Assembly: GCA_028287415.1 (NCBI GenBank)
Contig: JAQBPS010000614.1
Location: 1 to 6,198 of the forward strand
Length of the DNA: 6,198 bases
Direction of reading: 5' to 3'
Origin: Bacillota bacterium
Lineage (GTDB): Bacteria; Bacillota; Sulfobacillia; Symbiobacteriales; Symbiobacteriaceae
Both the position numbers and the translations under genes were made by a program. The notes under the pieces are model-generated. The model was not told the origin of the DNA. It did not search any database and was given only the letters and a program-made list of their open reading frames with translations. Below are positions 1-5,879 of the stretch, piece by piece. The first letter of the stretch is position 1, and every line of letters starts with the position of its first letter.

Positions 1-46
1 CGAGCTACAAACTTTCGACGGATGCATGCCAATCTTAGTTCCCAAA

Positions 47-87
47 AAGTAAGAGCCTGTCCTCTTGATAAGGACAGGCTCTTACTT
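47..87 (-). terminator. Rho-independent terminator of the speE-speB-argS-xapX operon
   Basis: Two perfectly complementary 17-base arms (47-63 and 71-87) enclose a 7-base loop. Read on the minus strand the stem is followed by a run of five T (44-48, partly within the stem). It lies just past the stop codon of the last operon gene. The palindrome could also work on the plus strand, but the T tract favours the minus strand. Positions 1-46 show nothing I can identify. Confidence 0.87.
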
Positions 88-91
88 GTGA

Positions 92-247
92 TTATCGCTT
101 GGCGAGGAGATACCCCAGGAAAATCCCCACGATGCCAAGTATGCCGGTGAGGCTTGGCGGCGCCGGTATGGGGAGCTTCAGCTTTGCAAAGAGGAAGCCG
201 ACGACTGCGCCAGCTACCAGCGCCAGGAGCCATTCTTTGATGTCCAT
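92..247 (-). CDS. XapX-domain small membrane protein
   Basis: This 51-residue protein resembles the XapX (DUF1427) family of tiny two-helix inner-membrane proteins, whose biochemical function is not established. Residues 6-22 and about 33-48 are hydrophobic helices. They are joined by the characteristic segment KLKLPIPAPPSLTGILGIVG (residues 22-41), where the LPIPAPP motif is the family hallmark. I chose the ATG at 245-247, giving MDIKEW; a longer upstream reading runs back into argS and has no membrane-protein character. The start lies 4 bases after the argS stop and has only a weak ribosome binding site, so translation is probably coupled to argS. It is the last gene of the operon, directly before the terminator. 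The family name comes from a xanthosine-utilisation locus, but nothing here points to that role. Confidence 0.85.
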   Translation of the reverse strand: MDIKEWLLALVAGAVVGFLFAKLKLPIPAPPSLTGILGIVGIFLGYLLAKR

Positions 248-251
248 CAGG

Positions 252-1931
252 TCACATCCGCTCTGGGGCGCTGACGCCCATGAGGCCCAACGCGTTGCGC
301 AGCACCACCCGCACCGCGTCACACAGCACCAGGCGGGCCCGCGTCAGGTCCGCATCCTCTGTCATCACGCGGCAGCGGCTGTAGAAGCTATGGAATACGG
401 TCGCCAGGTCGTTGGTGTAGCGGCTCAGGCGGTGGGCTTCACGGGCTTCAGCCGCCGCGATCAGCTCCTCCGGGAACTCGGCCAGCTTCCGAGCCAGGTC
501 AATTTCGGCCTCGTCGGTCAGCAGCGCCAGATTCGCCTCGGCGGCTGCAGGGACCGTCAGGCGGGCCTCCTCCGCCTGGCGGAGAATGCTGCAAATGCGG
601 GCGTGGGCGTACTGCACGTAAAAGACCGGGTTGTCGCTGGACTTGAGGTTCGCAAGATCCATGTCGAAGTCCATGTGCGCGTCCAGGCCCCGCAGCAGGA
701 AGAAGAAGCGGGCGGCATCCACGGAGACCTGATCGAGCAGATCCTCCATGAGCACAAAAGTCCCCTTACGCTTGGACATGCGGAACTCCTCGCCGTCCTT
801 GAACAGCCGCACGATCTGGGTGAAGAGGATCTCCAGCGACTCCCGGGAATGTCCGAGGCACTCCACCATCGCCTTCATGCGCCCCAGGTAGCCGTGATGA
901 TCCTGGCCGAGCACGTCGATCAGCGTTTCGAAGCCCCGGTCGTACTTGTCCATGTGGTAGCACGCATCAGCGGCGAAGTAGGTGTACTCGCCGTCCGACT
1001 TGACCAGCACCCGGTCCTTATCATCGCCATACTGAGTGGTGCGCATCCATATGGCACCCTCGGATTCATATGCGGCCCCGGCCTTGAGCAGGCGCTCGAC
1101 CAGCTGTGCCGGCTTGCCGGCCGCCCGCAGGGAGCGCTCGCTGAACCAGCGGTCGAACACCACCCCATAGTTGCGCAGGATCGCTTCCTGACCGCTGCGG
1201 AAGTACTCCGGTGCCCACCGCTGCAGAAACGTCATCCGCTCCTCCTCGGGCTTCCCGAGAAAGTCCGGGTCCAGCTCCAGGAGGTCCCGTGCCGCATCGA
1301 TCACGTACTCGCCGGGGTAGCACCCCTCGGGAATCTCGATGGTCGCACCCCGCAGCTCCTGTGCCCGCAGGTCTACCGACTTGGCCAGCAGGCGGACCTG
1401 GTTGCCCGCATCATTCACATAGAACTCTGTGGTGCAATCATACCCGGAGGCGTTCAGTACGCGCCCCAGCGTGCTGCCGTAAGCCCCCGAGCGGGCCTGC
1501 ACGAGTACCATGGGACCGGTCGGGTTCGCGCTGACATACTCCAGCAAGATGCGCTTGCCGGCGCCATGGTCACTATGGCCGAACCGGTCGCCCTCCGCCT
1601 GAATCGCCGGGAGTACCTGATGCACCCAGCCGAACTTCAGGCGCAGGTTAATAAAACCGGGTCCGGCAATCTCGGCGGACTCAAGCCAGCTCGCGTCCAC
1701 GGGCAGGTGCTTGCGGATCGCCTCGGCTACCGCCCTGGGCGCCTTCCGCTCCGGCTTCGCCATCACCATGGCCAGGTTGGTCGCCCAGTCCCCATGAGCC
1801 CGGTCTTTGGGCACCTCAAGAATAATCGTGGCAGGGGCTGGCCCCGTCAGATCGCCAGCCGCGGCCGCCCGGTTCACAGCCTCAGCCAGCGCCTCACGAA
1901 GCTGCGCTTTCACCTGCTCTATGACTCGCAC
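252..1931 (-). CDS. argS: Arginyl-tRNA synthetase (class I)
   Basis: This 559-residue protein has the usual full length and order for bacterial ArgRS, the cytoplasmic enzyme that charges tRNA-Arg with arginine using ATP. The N-terminal Add-1 domain includes GDWATNLAM (47-55) and PGFINLRL (91-98). The Rossmann catalytic core includes EYVSANPTGP (131-140), FYVNDAGNQVRLL (170-182), YGDDKDRVLVKSDG (301-314) and GQDHHGYLGRMKA (342-354). The KMSKS-equivalent is RMSKRKG (384-390). The C-terminal anticodon-binding domain includes YAHARICSILRQ (441-452) and ends LGVSAPERM-like. The class I HIGH signature, expected as HxGH right after NPTGPM, reads VLVQ at 142-145. This is the main oddity, since those histidines help form the adenylate; some ArgRS lineages may share this divergence, which I could not check. 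The start is GTG (1929-1931) with the SD sequence AGGGGG 8-9 bases upstream. It lies 24 bases after speB. Confidence 0.97.
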   Translation of the reverse strand: MRVIEQVKAQLREALAEAVNRAAAAGDLTGPAPATIILEVPKDRAHGDWATNLAMVMAKPERKAPRAVAEAIRKHLPVDASWLESAEIAGPGFINLRLKFGWVHQVLPAIQAEGDRFGHSDHGAGKRILLEYVSANPTGPMVLVQARSGAYGSTLGRVLNASGYDCTTEFYVNDAGNQVRLLAKSVDLRAQELRGATIEIPEGCYPGEYVIDAARDLLELDPDFLGKPEEERMTFLQRWAPEYFRSGQEAILRNYGVVFDRWFSERSLRAAGKPAQLVERLLKAGAAYESEGAIWMRTTQYGDDKDRVLVKSDGEYTYFAADACYHMDKYDRGFETLIDVLGQDHHGYLGRMKAMVECLGHSRESLEILFTQIVRLFKDGEEFRMSKRKGTFVLMEDLLDQVSVDAARFFFLLRGLDAHMDFDMDLANLKSSDNPVFYVQYAHARICSILRQAEEARLTVPAAAEANLALLTDEAEIDLARKLAEFPEELIAAAEAREAHRLSRYTNDLATVFHSFYSRCRVMTEDADLTRARLVLCDAVRVVLRNALGLMGVSAPERM

Positions 1932-1955
1932 TGCAATAGCCCCCTAATCGGCGTC

Positions 1956-2837
1956 TTAACCGAAAGCCAGAATCGCTTCCCGGATCAGCTTGGCGCCGAG
2001 CACCACTGTCCGGTCGCTATGGTCGAGGCCCGGCGCGACCTCCACGACGTCAAAGCCAACCACATTCAGCCCGTTCATGGCCAGGATCGCGTCGATCATC
2101 TCCCGGCTGTGGATGCCGCCCGGCTCCGGTGTGCCGGTGCCGGGCGCAAAGGCGGGGTCCATCACATCAATATCGATGGTGATATAAACCGGCCGGCTGC
2201 CCAGCGTGGGGAGCACCTGCTGAAGCGGGCGCAGCACCTCGTGTGGGAACAGGTGGCACTGCTCCTGGCCCATCTGGTACTCCTCGGCCGTGCCGCTGCG
2301 GATACCGAACTGGTACAGATTCTTCGCCGGCAAGAAGTCAAGGCACCGCTTCATCGCCGCAGCGTGGCTCAGCGGGTTGCCCAGGTAGTCCTCCCGCAGG
2401 TCGGCATGGGCGTCGAACTGGAGCAGGAGCAGATCGTCGCCGTACTTGGCGTGAACCGCCCTGACACAGGGCACCGTCACCAGGTGCTCGCCCCCCATCA
2501 TGAAGGGCAGCTTTCCGTCCTGGACGATCTTGCGGGCCACCTGCTCGCCGCGGTCCAGGGACGCCCTGGCGTCGCCGAAGATCACCGCGACGTCGCCGAG
2601 GTCGAAGAAGGTCCGGTCGGCCAGGCTGGCCAGGCTGTGATAGCTGAACTCCTCGATGCCGTAGCTGGCCTCCCGGATCCGGCCGGGGCCGAACCGGGTG
2701 CCAGGGCGGTAGGAGGTGGTAAAGTCCTGCCCAATGCCGAACAGAACGGCCTTGCTCGCCGCGTAGTCGTCCGAGGCGCCCATGTAGTCCGACAGCCGCT
2801 CGATGTGCGGAAAGCCGGCAAAGTTCAGGCCGCCCAT
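1956..2837 (-). CDS. speB: Agmatinase (ureohydrolase family)
   Basis: This 293-residue cytoplasmic enzyme hydrolyses agmatine to putrescine and urea, using two Mn ions. The ureohydrolase metal ligands are all present: H118 in GGEH (116-119), D142/H144/D146 in FDAHADLR (141-148), and D222/D224 in TIDIDVMDP (220-228). Other family signatures are SYRPGTRFGPGRIRE (42-56), LSHAAAM (156-162) and APGTGTPEPGGI (231-242). The DAHADLREDY loop and PLSH match Bacillus-type agmatinase rather than arginase. The ATG overlaps the speE stop by one base (TAATG). A strong GAGGAGG SD sits inside the last speE codons, so the two genes are translationally coupled. Its product putrescine is the substrate of SpeE, the gene just upstream. 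No arginine decarboxylase, which would supply agmatine, is in the window. Confidence 0.95.
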   Translation of the reverse strand: MGGLNFAGFPHIERLSDYMGASDDYAASKAVLFGIGQDFTTSYRPGTRFGPGRIREASYGIEEFSYHSLASLADRTFFDLGDVAVIFGDARASLDRGEQVARKIVQDGKLPFMMGGEHLVTVPCVRAVHAKYGDDLLLLQFDAHADLREDYLGNPLSHAAAMKRCLDFLPAKNLYQFGIRSGTAEEYQMGQEQCHLFPHEVLRPLQQVLPTLGSRPVYITIDIDVMDPAFAPGTGTPEPGGIHSREMIDAILAMNGLNVVGFDVVEVAPGLDHSDRTVVLGAKLIREAILAFG

Positions 2838-3682
2838 TAGCGGGCAGCCTCCTCGGTCATCTGCTGGATGAACCGGGGCAGCTGCAAGGCGCCAAAGTGC
2901 ATGCCAGGGGTGTAATACCTGGTCTTCATGTCACCGAAGCGCTCCGCCACGTCGGCATCGACCGGGTCATGTTTCTTGGAGCCCAGCGTGAAGCTCCACA
3001 GGCCGGTCGGATAGGTGGGGACCGCACAGGTGTACAGGCGGGTGATCGGGAACGACTTGCTGATGCCGCCGAAGGCCCGCTTGATTACGGCAGCGTTCGA
3101 CCAGGGCGACTCGGTCTGGGCGACCATAAGGCCGTCACCGGTGAGCGCCTTGAATACGTTGGCGTAGAACTCCGGCGTAAAGAGGCCCTCGCCGGGGCCG
3201 ACCGGCTCGCTGGAATCGATGATGATCACATCATACTCCGCCTCGTGCTCGGCGACCCACTTGATGCCGTCCGCCACATGGATATGCACCTTCGGGTTCC
3301 CGGTGAGCGCCACAGCGATGTCCGGGAAGTACTGCTTGGATGTCTCGATGACGCGGCCATCGATCTCCACCAGGTCGACATGCTCCACGCCCGGATGCTT
3401 CACAACCTCGCGGACCATGCCGCCGTCGCCGCCGCCGACCACCAGCACCCGCTTGGGGTCCGGGTGCGTGAAGAGCGGCACGTGGGCCCCCATTTCGTGG
3501 TAGACGAATTCATCCACCTCATTGGTCTGGAAGAAGCCATCCAGCGCCAGCAGGCGGCCCCATTGCGGTGTTTCGACAATGACGAGGTCCTGGAAGTCCG
3601 TCTTTTCATGATGCAGCGTCTTCGTGACGCGCACGGAGAGCCGCTGGTTATCGGTTTGCTGTTCAGTCAGGTAAAGATCCAC
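2837..3682 (-). CDS. speE: Spermidine synthase (putrescine aminopropyltransferase)
   Basis: This 281-residue cytoplasmic enzyme transfers the aminopropyl group of decarboxylated S-adenosylmethionine to putrescine, giving spermidine and methylthioadenosine. An N-terminal beta domain leads to LDGFFQTNEVDEFVYHEM (47-64), the conserved substrate-pocket block. The methyltransferase-like fold follows, with GGGDGG (83-88), acidic residues E106 and D108 in VEID, VADG (136-139), and the catalytic loop DSSEPVGPGEGLF (156-168). Putative active-site D156 is present. The E in DSSEP, instead of D, is also what I recall for Bacillus SpeE, so it is not a defect. YPTGLWSFTLGSKK (224-237) and YYTPGMH (256-262) complete the family pattern. 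The start is GTG (3680-3682), with the SD sequence AAAGGGG 9 bases upstream. It is the first gene of the operon, about 40 bases from a good promoter. Confidence 0.96.
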   Translation of the reverse strand: MDLYLTEQQTDNQRLSVRVTKTLHHEKTDFQDLVIVETPQWGRLLALDGFFQTNEVDEFVYHEMGAHVPLFTHPDPKRVLVVGGGDGGMVREVVKHPGVEHVDLVEIDGRVIETSKQYFPDIAVALTGNPKVHIHVADGIKWVAEHEAEYDVIIIDSSEPVGPGEGLFTPEFYANVFKALTGDGLMVAQTESPWSNAAVIKRAFGGISKSFPITRLYTCAVPTYPTGLWSFTLGSKKHDPVDADVAERFGDMKTRYYTPGMHFGALQLPRFIQQMTEEAAR

Positions 3683-3726
3683 GGAGTTAGGCCCCTTTCG
3701 CCGGTCAAGCCGCTGAGTACCGTCAA

Positions 3727-3755
3727 ATTATAGCATACCGCCTCCGGGGGGGCAA
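3727..3755 (-). promoter_or_regulatory. Predicted sigma-A promoter of the speE operon
   Basis: On the minus strand a perfect -10 box TATAAT (3727-3732) is separated by 17 bp from a -35 candidate TTGCCC (3750-3755, 4 of 6 consensus). Transcription would start near 3720, leaving a leader of about 40 bases before the speE GTG. It sits back to back with the aspS promoter, with only 19 bp between the two -35 boxes. No separate operator could be recognised. Confidence 0.7.
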
Positions 3756-3774
3756 AAGGTCGGCAAATCGGCCC

Positions 3775-3803
3775 TTGACACGTGTCGGGCTGGGGTGTAA
3801 TAT
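3775..3803 (+). promoter_or_regulatory. Predicted sigma-A promoter of the T-box-aspS unit
   Basis: A perfect -35 box TTGACA (3775-3780), a 17-bp spacer and a -10 box TAATAT (3798-3803, 4 of 6 consensus) precede the T-box leader. The expected start site is near 3810, right where the T-box structure begins. This makes it very likely the promoter of the leader and aspS. Confidence 0.82.
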
Positions 3804-3810
3804 GCGTAAT

Positions 3811-4061
3811 CAATAACCAGAATAACGTGATGATCGGGACCAGTAGCCCGTGCTTCCGGCCCTCAGAGAGCCATCCACCAGCTGTAAGGATGGCGGCCGG
3901 ACCCAGGTGAAAGACCCCCGGGAGCGTCGCCCGAACGGAGTATTCCGAGTAGGCGCGAACGGTGACCCGCCGTTATCGGGCTGAGCGGCCGTCCTTCTGG
4001 GCGGCAACCAGGGTGGTACCGCGAGCGCAAGCCTCGTCCCTTCATGGGACGGGGCTTTTTT
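3811..4061 (+). promoter_or_regulatory. T-box riboswitch (tRNA-Asp sensing) upstream of aspS
   Basis: This leader RNA binds uncharged tRNA and, when it does, prevents formation of the terminator before aspS. Stem I shows the AGTAG motif (3842-3846) and the AGAGAG bulge (3865-3870). A distal helix pairs CCGGCC (3856-3861) with GGCCGG (3895-3900), and an apical hairpin pairs CCATCC (3871-3876) with GGATGG (3888-3893). The specifier loop reads GTGAAAGAC before CCCCCGGGAGC; in the usual register the specifier is GAC (3913-3915), an Asp codon, agreeing with the downstream AspRS. Stem III and the CCGTTATCGGGCTGAGCG block follow. The T-box sequence AACCAGGGTGGTACCGCG occupies 4006-4023. Its TGGT bulge (4014-4017) would pair with the tRNA NCCA end; the last U would pair with A73, or with the usual G73 of tRNA-Asp by wobble. 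The terminator follows at once. Confidence 0.96.
4029..4061 (+). terminator. T-box regulated intrinsic terminator
   Basis: AAGCCTCGTCCC (4029-4040) pairs with GGGACGGGGCTT (4046-4057) around a TTCAT loop, with one G-T wobble, and is followed by six T (4056-4061). The left part of the stem is shared with sequence next to the T-box motif, as expected for an antiterminator/terminator switch. A charged tRNA pool should favour this hairpin and stop transcription before aspS. Confidence 0.93.
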
Positions 4062-4073
4062 GTACCTTTTTTG

Positions 4074-4083
4074 GGGGGTGATC
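4074..4083 (+). promoter_or_regulatory. Extended Shine-Dalgarno for the Asp-rich leader ORF
   Basis: GGGGGTGATC matches the full anti-SD complement GGAGGTGATC at nine of ten positions; the one change (A to G) still allows a G-U pair with the 16S rRNA end. The core is 7 bases before the ATG at 4086, which is optimal spacing. It lies just after the T-box terminator and its second T run. This is stronger than the SD of aspS itself and is the main evidence that the short ORF is translated. Confidence 0.72.
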
Positions 4084-4085
4084 AC

Positions 4086-4244
4086 ATGGACGACGATGGT
4101 GATGGCGATGACGATGACAATCTGAAAGGGGTAAGCGAACATGTCCGCAATCGTTCAGCCAGAGGTCCGTGTGCTTGCTGCCCAACTGCCGTTGCACCTT
4201 GGCAACACCGTTACACTCAAGGGGTGGGTACACAACTGCCGTAA
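4086..4244 (+). CDS. Candidate Asp-rich leader peptide overlapping the aspS start
   Basis: This 52-codon frame begins MDDDGDGDDDDNLKG: eight Asp codons (four GAC, four GAT) within codons 2-11, then one Asn codon (AAT) at codon 12. I know no protein family for it, and its remaining codons lie partly over aspS in another frame and look like noise. The Asp run lies between the T-box terminator and the aspS ribosome binding site. The ORF then reads through the aspS SD (4124-4131) and start (4141) in a different frame, ending 104 bases inside aspS. Its SD is near perfect. By analogy with amino-acid-rich leader peptides, ribosomes short of Asp-tRNA would slow on codons 2-11, upstream of the aspS SD, whereas fast ribosomes would sweep across it. 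This role is inference. The alternative is a chance GAY repeat with a fortuitous SD. Confidence 0.5.
   Translation: MDDDGDGDDDDNLKGVSEHVRNRSARGPCACCPTAVAPWQHRYTQGVGTQLP
4124..4131 (+). promoter_or_regulatory. Ribosome binding site of aspS
   Basis: GAAAGGGG ends 9 bases before the ATG at 4141 and fixes the aspS start. It is embedded in codons 13-16 of the Asp-rich leader frame, so a ribosome translating that frame must pass directly over it. Confidence 0.75.
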
Positions 4245-5451
4245 AATGGGCAACCTCGCCTTTGTCGTGCTCCGTGACCGGAGCGGCATGGCCCAGTGCG
4301 TTCTCGAGGGGGCTCTGGCCGACCGTGCGCTGGAGAATGAGTCGGTCGTGGCGGTCACCGGGCGGGTGGTGGCGGCGCCCAAGGCCGCCAGTGGGGTGGA
4401 ACTCAGCGTCTCTGCCGTCACGGTCATCAGCGCCCCCACCATGGCCCTGCCCTTCGAAATCAACAAGAAGGAGCTGAAGGCCGGACTGGAGGCGGTCCTT
4501 GACCACCGGGTCCTCAGCCTGCGGAACCCGAAGCTTCACGCGGTGTTCAGCATTCAGGCGGCCCTCGCGGGGGCGTTCCGGGAATACCTCGCCAACGAGG
4601 GGTTTACGCAGATCTTCACGCCCAAGATCGTGGGCACGGGCACGGAGGGCGGCGCCAACCTCTTCCCGATCGACTACTTCGGCGAGAAGGCATTCCTGGC
4701 GCAGTCGCCCCAATTCTACAAGCAGATGATGGTCGGGGCCGGCTATGAGCGGGTCTTCGAAATCGCTCCGGTCTACAGGGCGGAGGAGCACAATACGTCC
4801 CGCCACCTGAACGAATACACCTCGCTGGACGTAGAGATGGGGTTCATCGACTCCGAGGAGGAGCTCATGGCACTGGAAACGGGCCTGCTCCGGCACATGT
4901 TCGGCCGGGTGGGCGAGAGTTGTGCGCCGGAGCTGGCGCTGCTCGGGGTGGCTGTGCCCGAGGTCGGCGATATTGCCCACATTCCGATGGCAGAAGCCCA
5001 GGCGATCATTCTGCGCACGTATGGCAAGCTTTCACCGAAGGGGGATCTCGACCCCGAGGGCGAGCGGTTGCTCTGTCAGTATGTAGCGGAAGCGGGCAAA
5101 CCGGCGCTGGTGTTTCTGACCCGGTACCCGCGGGAGATCCGGCCGATGTATGCAATGCCGGCGCCCGAAGACCCGACGCTCACGGCCTCGTTTGACCTGC
5201 TCTTCAACGGTCTGGAGGTAACCACCGGCGGCCAGCGCATTCATCGGCCCGAGATGCTGATTGCGTCGCTGCGTAGCCGGGGGTTGAGCCCTGAGAGCTT
5301 CGGTGCCTACCTGGAGCTGTTCCAGCTGGGCATGCCTCCGCACGGCGGGTTCGCAATTGGCCTCGAACGGCTTACAGCCCGGCTGCTGGGGCTCGCGAAC
5401 GTTCGGGAGGCGACCAGCTTTCCCCGGGACCGCACCCGACTTACGCCTTAA
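4141..5451 (+). CDS. aspS: Aspartyl-tRNA synthetase, archaeal-type (AspS2-like), probably non-discriminating
   Basis: This 436-residue class IIb synthetase attaches aspartate to tRNA-Asp in the cytoplasm. Its length and the lack of the bacterial GAD insertion domain place it with the compact archaeal-type AspRS, not the roughly 590-residue bacterial form. An OB-fold anticodon-binding domain occupies about residues 10-100 (TLKGWVHNCRKMGNLAFVVLRD, 25-46). The catalytic domain holds DHRVLSLRNP (121-130), TEGGANLFPIDYF (168-180), AFLAQSPQFYKQMM (184-197), motif 2 with FEIAPVYRAEEHNTSRHLNE (206-225) and motif 3 GFAIGLERLT (403-412). It ends FPRDRTRLTP, the archaeal AspRS signature. His31 sits where discriminating archaeal AspRS has Trp, while the second marker site has Ala83 rather than Lys or Pro. 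This favours an enzyme that also aspartylates tRNA-Asn, which would need GatCAB elsewhere. AsnRS is less likely given RAEEHNT and the GAC T-box specifier. Confidence 0.96.
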   Translation: MSAIVQPEVRVLAAQLPLHLGNTVTLKGWVHNCRKMGNLAFVVLRDRSGMAQCVLEGALADRALENESVVAVTGRVVAAPKAASGVELSVSAVTVISAPTMALPFEINKKELKAGLEAVLDHRVLSLRNPKLHAVFSIQAALAGAFREYLANEGFTQIFTPKIVGTGTEGGANLFPIDYFGEKAFLAQSPQFYKQMMVGAGYERVFEIAPVYRAEEHNTSRHLNEYTSLDVEMGFIDSEEELMALETGLLRHMFGRVGESCAPELALLGVAVPEVGDIAHIPMAEAQAIILRTYGKLSPKGDLDPEGERLLCQYVAEAGKPALVFLTRYPREIRPMYAMPAPEDPTLTASFDLLFNGLEVTTGGQRIHRPEMLIASLRSRGLSPESFGAYLELFQLGMPPHGGFAIGLERLTARLLGLANVREATSFPRDRTRLTP

Positions 5452-5584
<133 letters not shown>

Positions 5585-5606
5585 AGGAGGTGTGGGACGG
5601 GACAAT

Positions 5607-5624
5607 GGCGCCTGTGAAGGCGCC
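5607..5624. repeat. Small inverted repeat between tRNA-Thr and tRNA-Ser
   Basis: GGCGCC occurs at 5607-5612 and again at 5619-5624 around a 6-base loop, a 6-bp GC-rich hairpin. There is no T tract, so it is unlikely to be a terminator; it could mark a processing site in the tRNA precursor or be chance. Confidence 0.35.
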
Positions 5625-5626
5625 GC

Positions 5627-5702
5627 TGGAGCTGGTGGCCGGATTCGAACCGGCGACCTGCTGATTACGAATCAGCTGCTCTACCAGCTGAGCTACAGCA
5701 GC
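5627..5702 (-). tRNA. tRNA-Thr(CGT)
   Basis: This 76-base tRNA with encoded CCA (5627-5629) has anticodon CGT (5667-5669) in the stem-loop GCTGA-TTCGTAA-TCAGC, reading ACG. The D arm AGCTCAGCTGGTAGAGC and T arm GCCGG-TTCGAAT-CCGGC are normal, and the discriminator is T. The acceptor stem GCTGCTG against CACCAGC has one C-C mismatch at pair 5:68; the other six pairs are good. It is probably functional, with a weakened stem. Confidence 0.93.
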
Positions 5703-5707
5703 GAAAA

Positions 5708-5783
5708 TGGTTTCACTATGGGGATTCGAACCCCAGTTTGCGCCGTGAGAGGGCGCCGTCCTAGGCCTCTAGACGATAGGGCC
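5708..5783 (-). tRNA. tRNA-Glu(CTC) with a damaged acceptor stem, possible pseudogene
   Basis: The 76-base layout, anticodon stem-loop GCGCC-CTCTCAC-GGCGC (anticodon CTC, 5747-5749) and Glu-like D arm (GTCTAGAGGCCTAGGAC) are clear. So are the T arm TGGGG-TTCGAAT-CCCCA and a CCA exactly in register (5708-5710). But the acceptor strands GGCCCTA and TAGTGAA mismatch at 1:72 (G-A), 2:71 (G-A) and 4:69 (C-T). Only four of seven pairs form, so processing and charging by GluRS are doubtful. A tRNA-Glu(TTC) elsewhere could read GAG by wobble, which would tolerate loss of this gene. Confidence 0.8.
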
Positions 5784-5788
5784 GGAAC

Positions 5789-5865
<77 letters not shown>

Positions 5866-5879
5866 ATGTGAAGGGAACC

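Noticed and set aside
99..2840. A 913-codon plus-strand open frame opposite argS and speB
   Set aside because: It is antisense to two clear enzymes with all their motifs, crosses their intergenic gaps, and has a composition typical of the reverse of GC-rich genes. No family likeness was seen.
2897..3733. A 278-codon plus-strand open frame opposite speE
   Set aside because: It is antisense to a complete spermidine synthase, rich in His, Val and Arg as expected of a shadow, and has no recognisable domain.
4044..4085. Upstream extension of the Asp-rich frame to the ATG at 4044
   Set aside because: That ATG is in the loop of the T-box terminator and has no SD; the extra residues are encoded by the terminator and T tract.
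4078..4125. Met-rich 15-codon frame from GTG 4078, with a stop overlapping the aspS SD
   Set aside because: Its GTG lies inside the SD with no spacing for a ribosome, whereas the ATG at 4086 in another frame has ideal spacing. The stop position is noted as curious but is probably chance.
4042..4980. A 312-codon minus-strand frame opposite the start of aspS
   Set aside because: It is antisense to aspS and its T-box terminator; its His-rich part is just the complement of the Asp codons.
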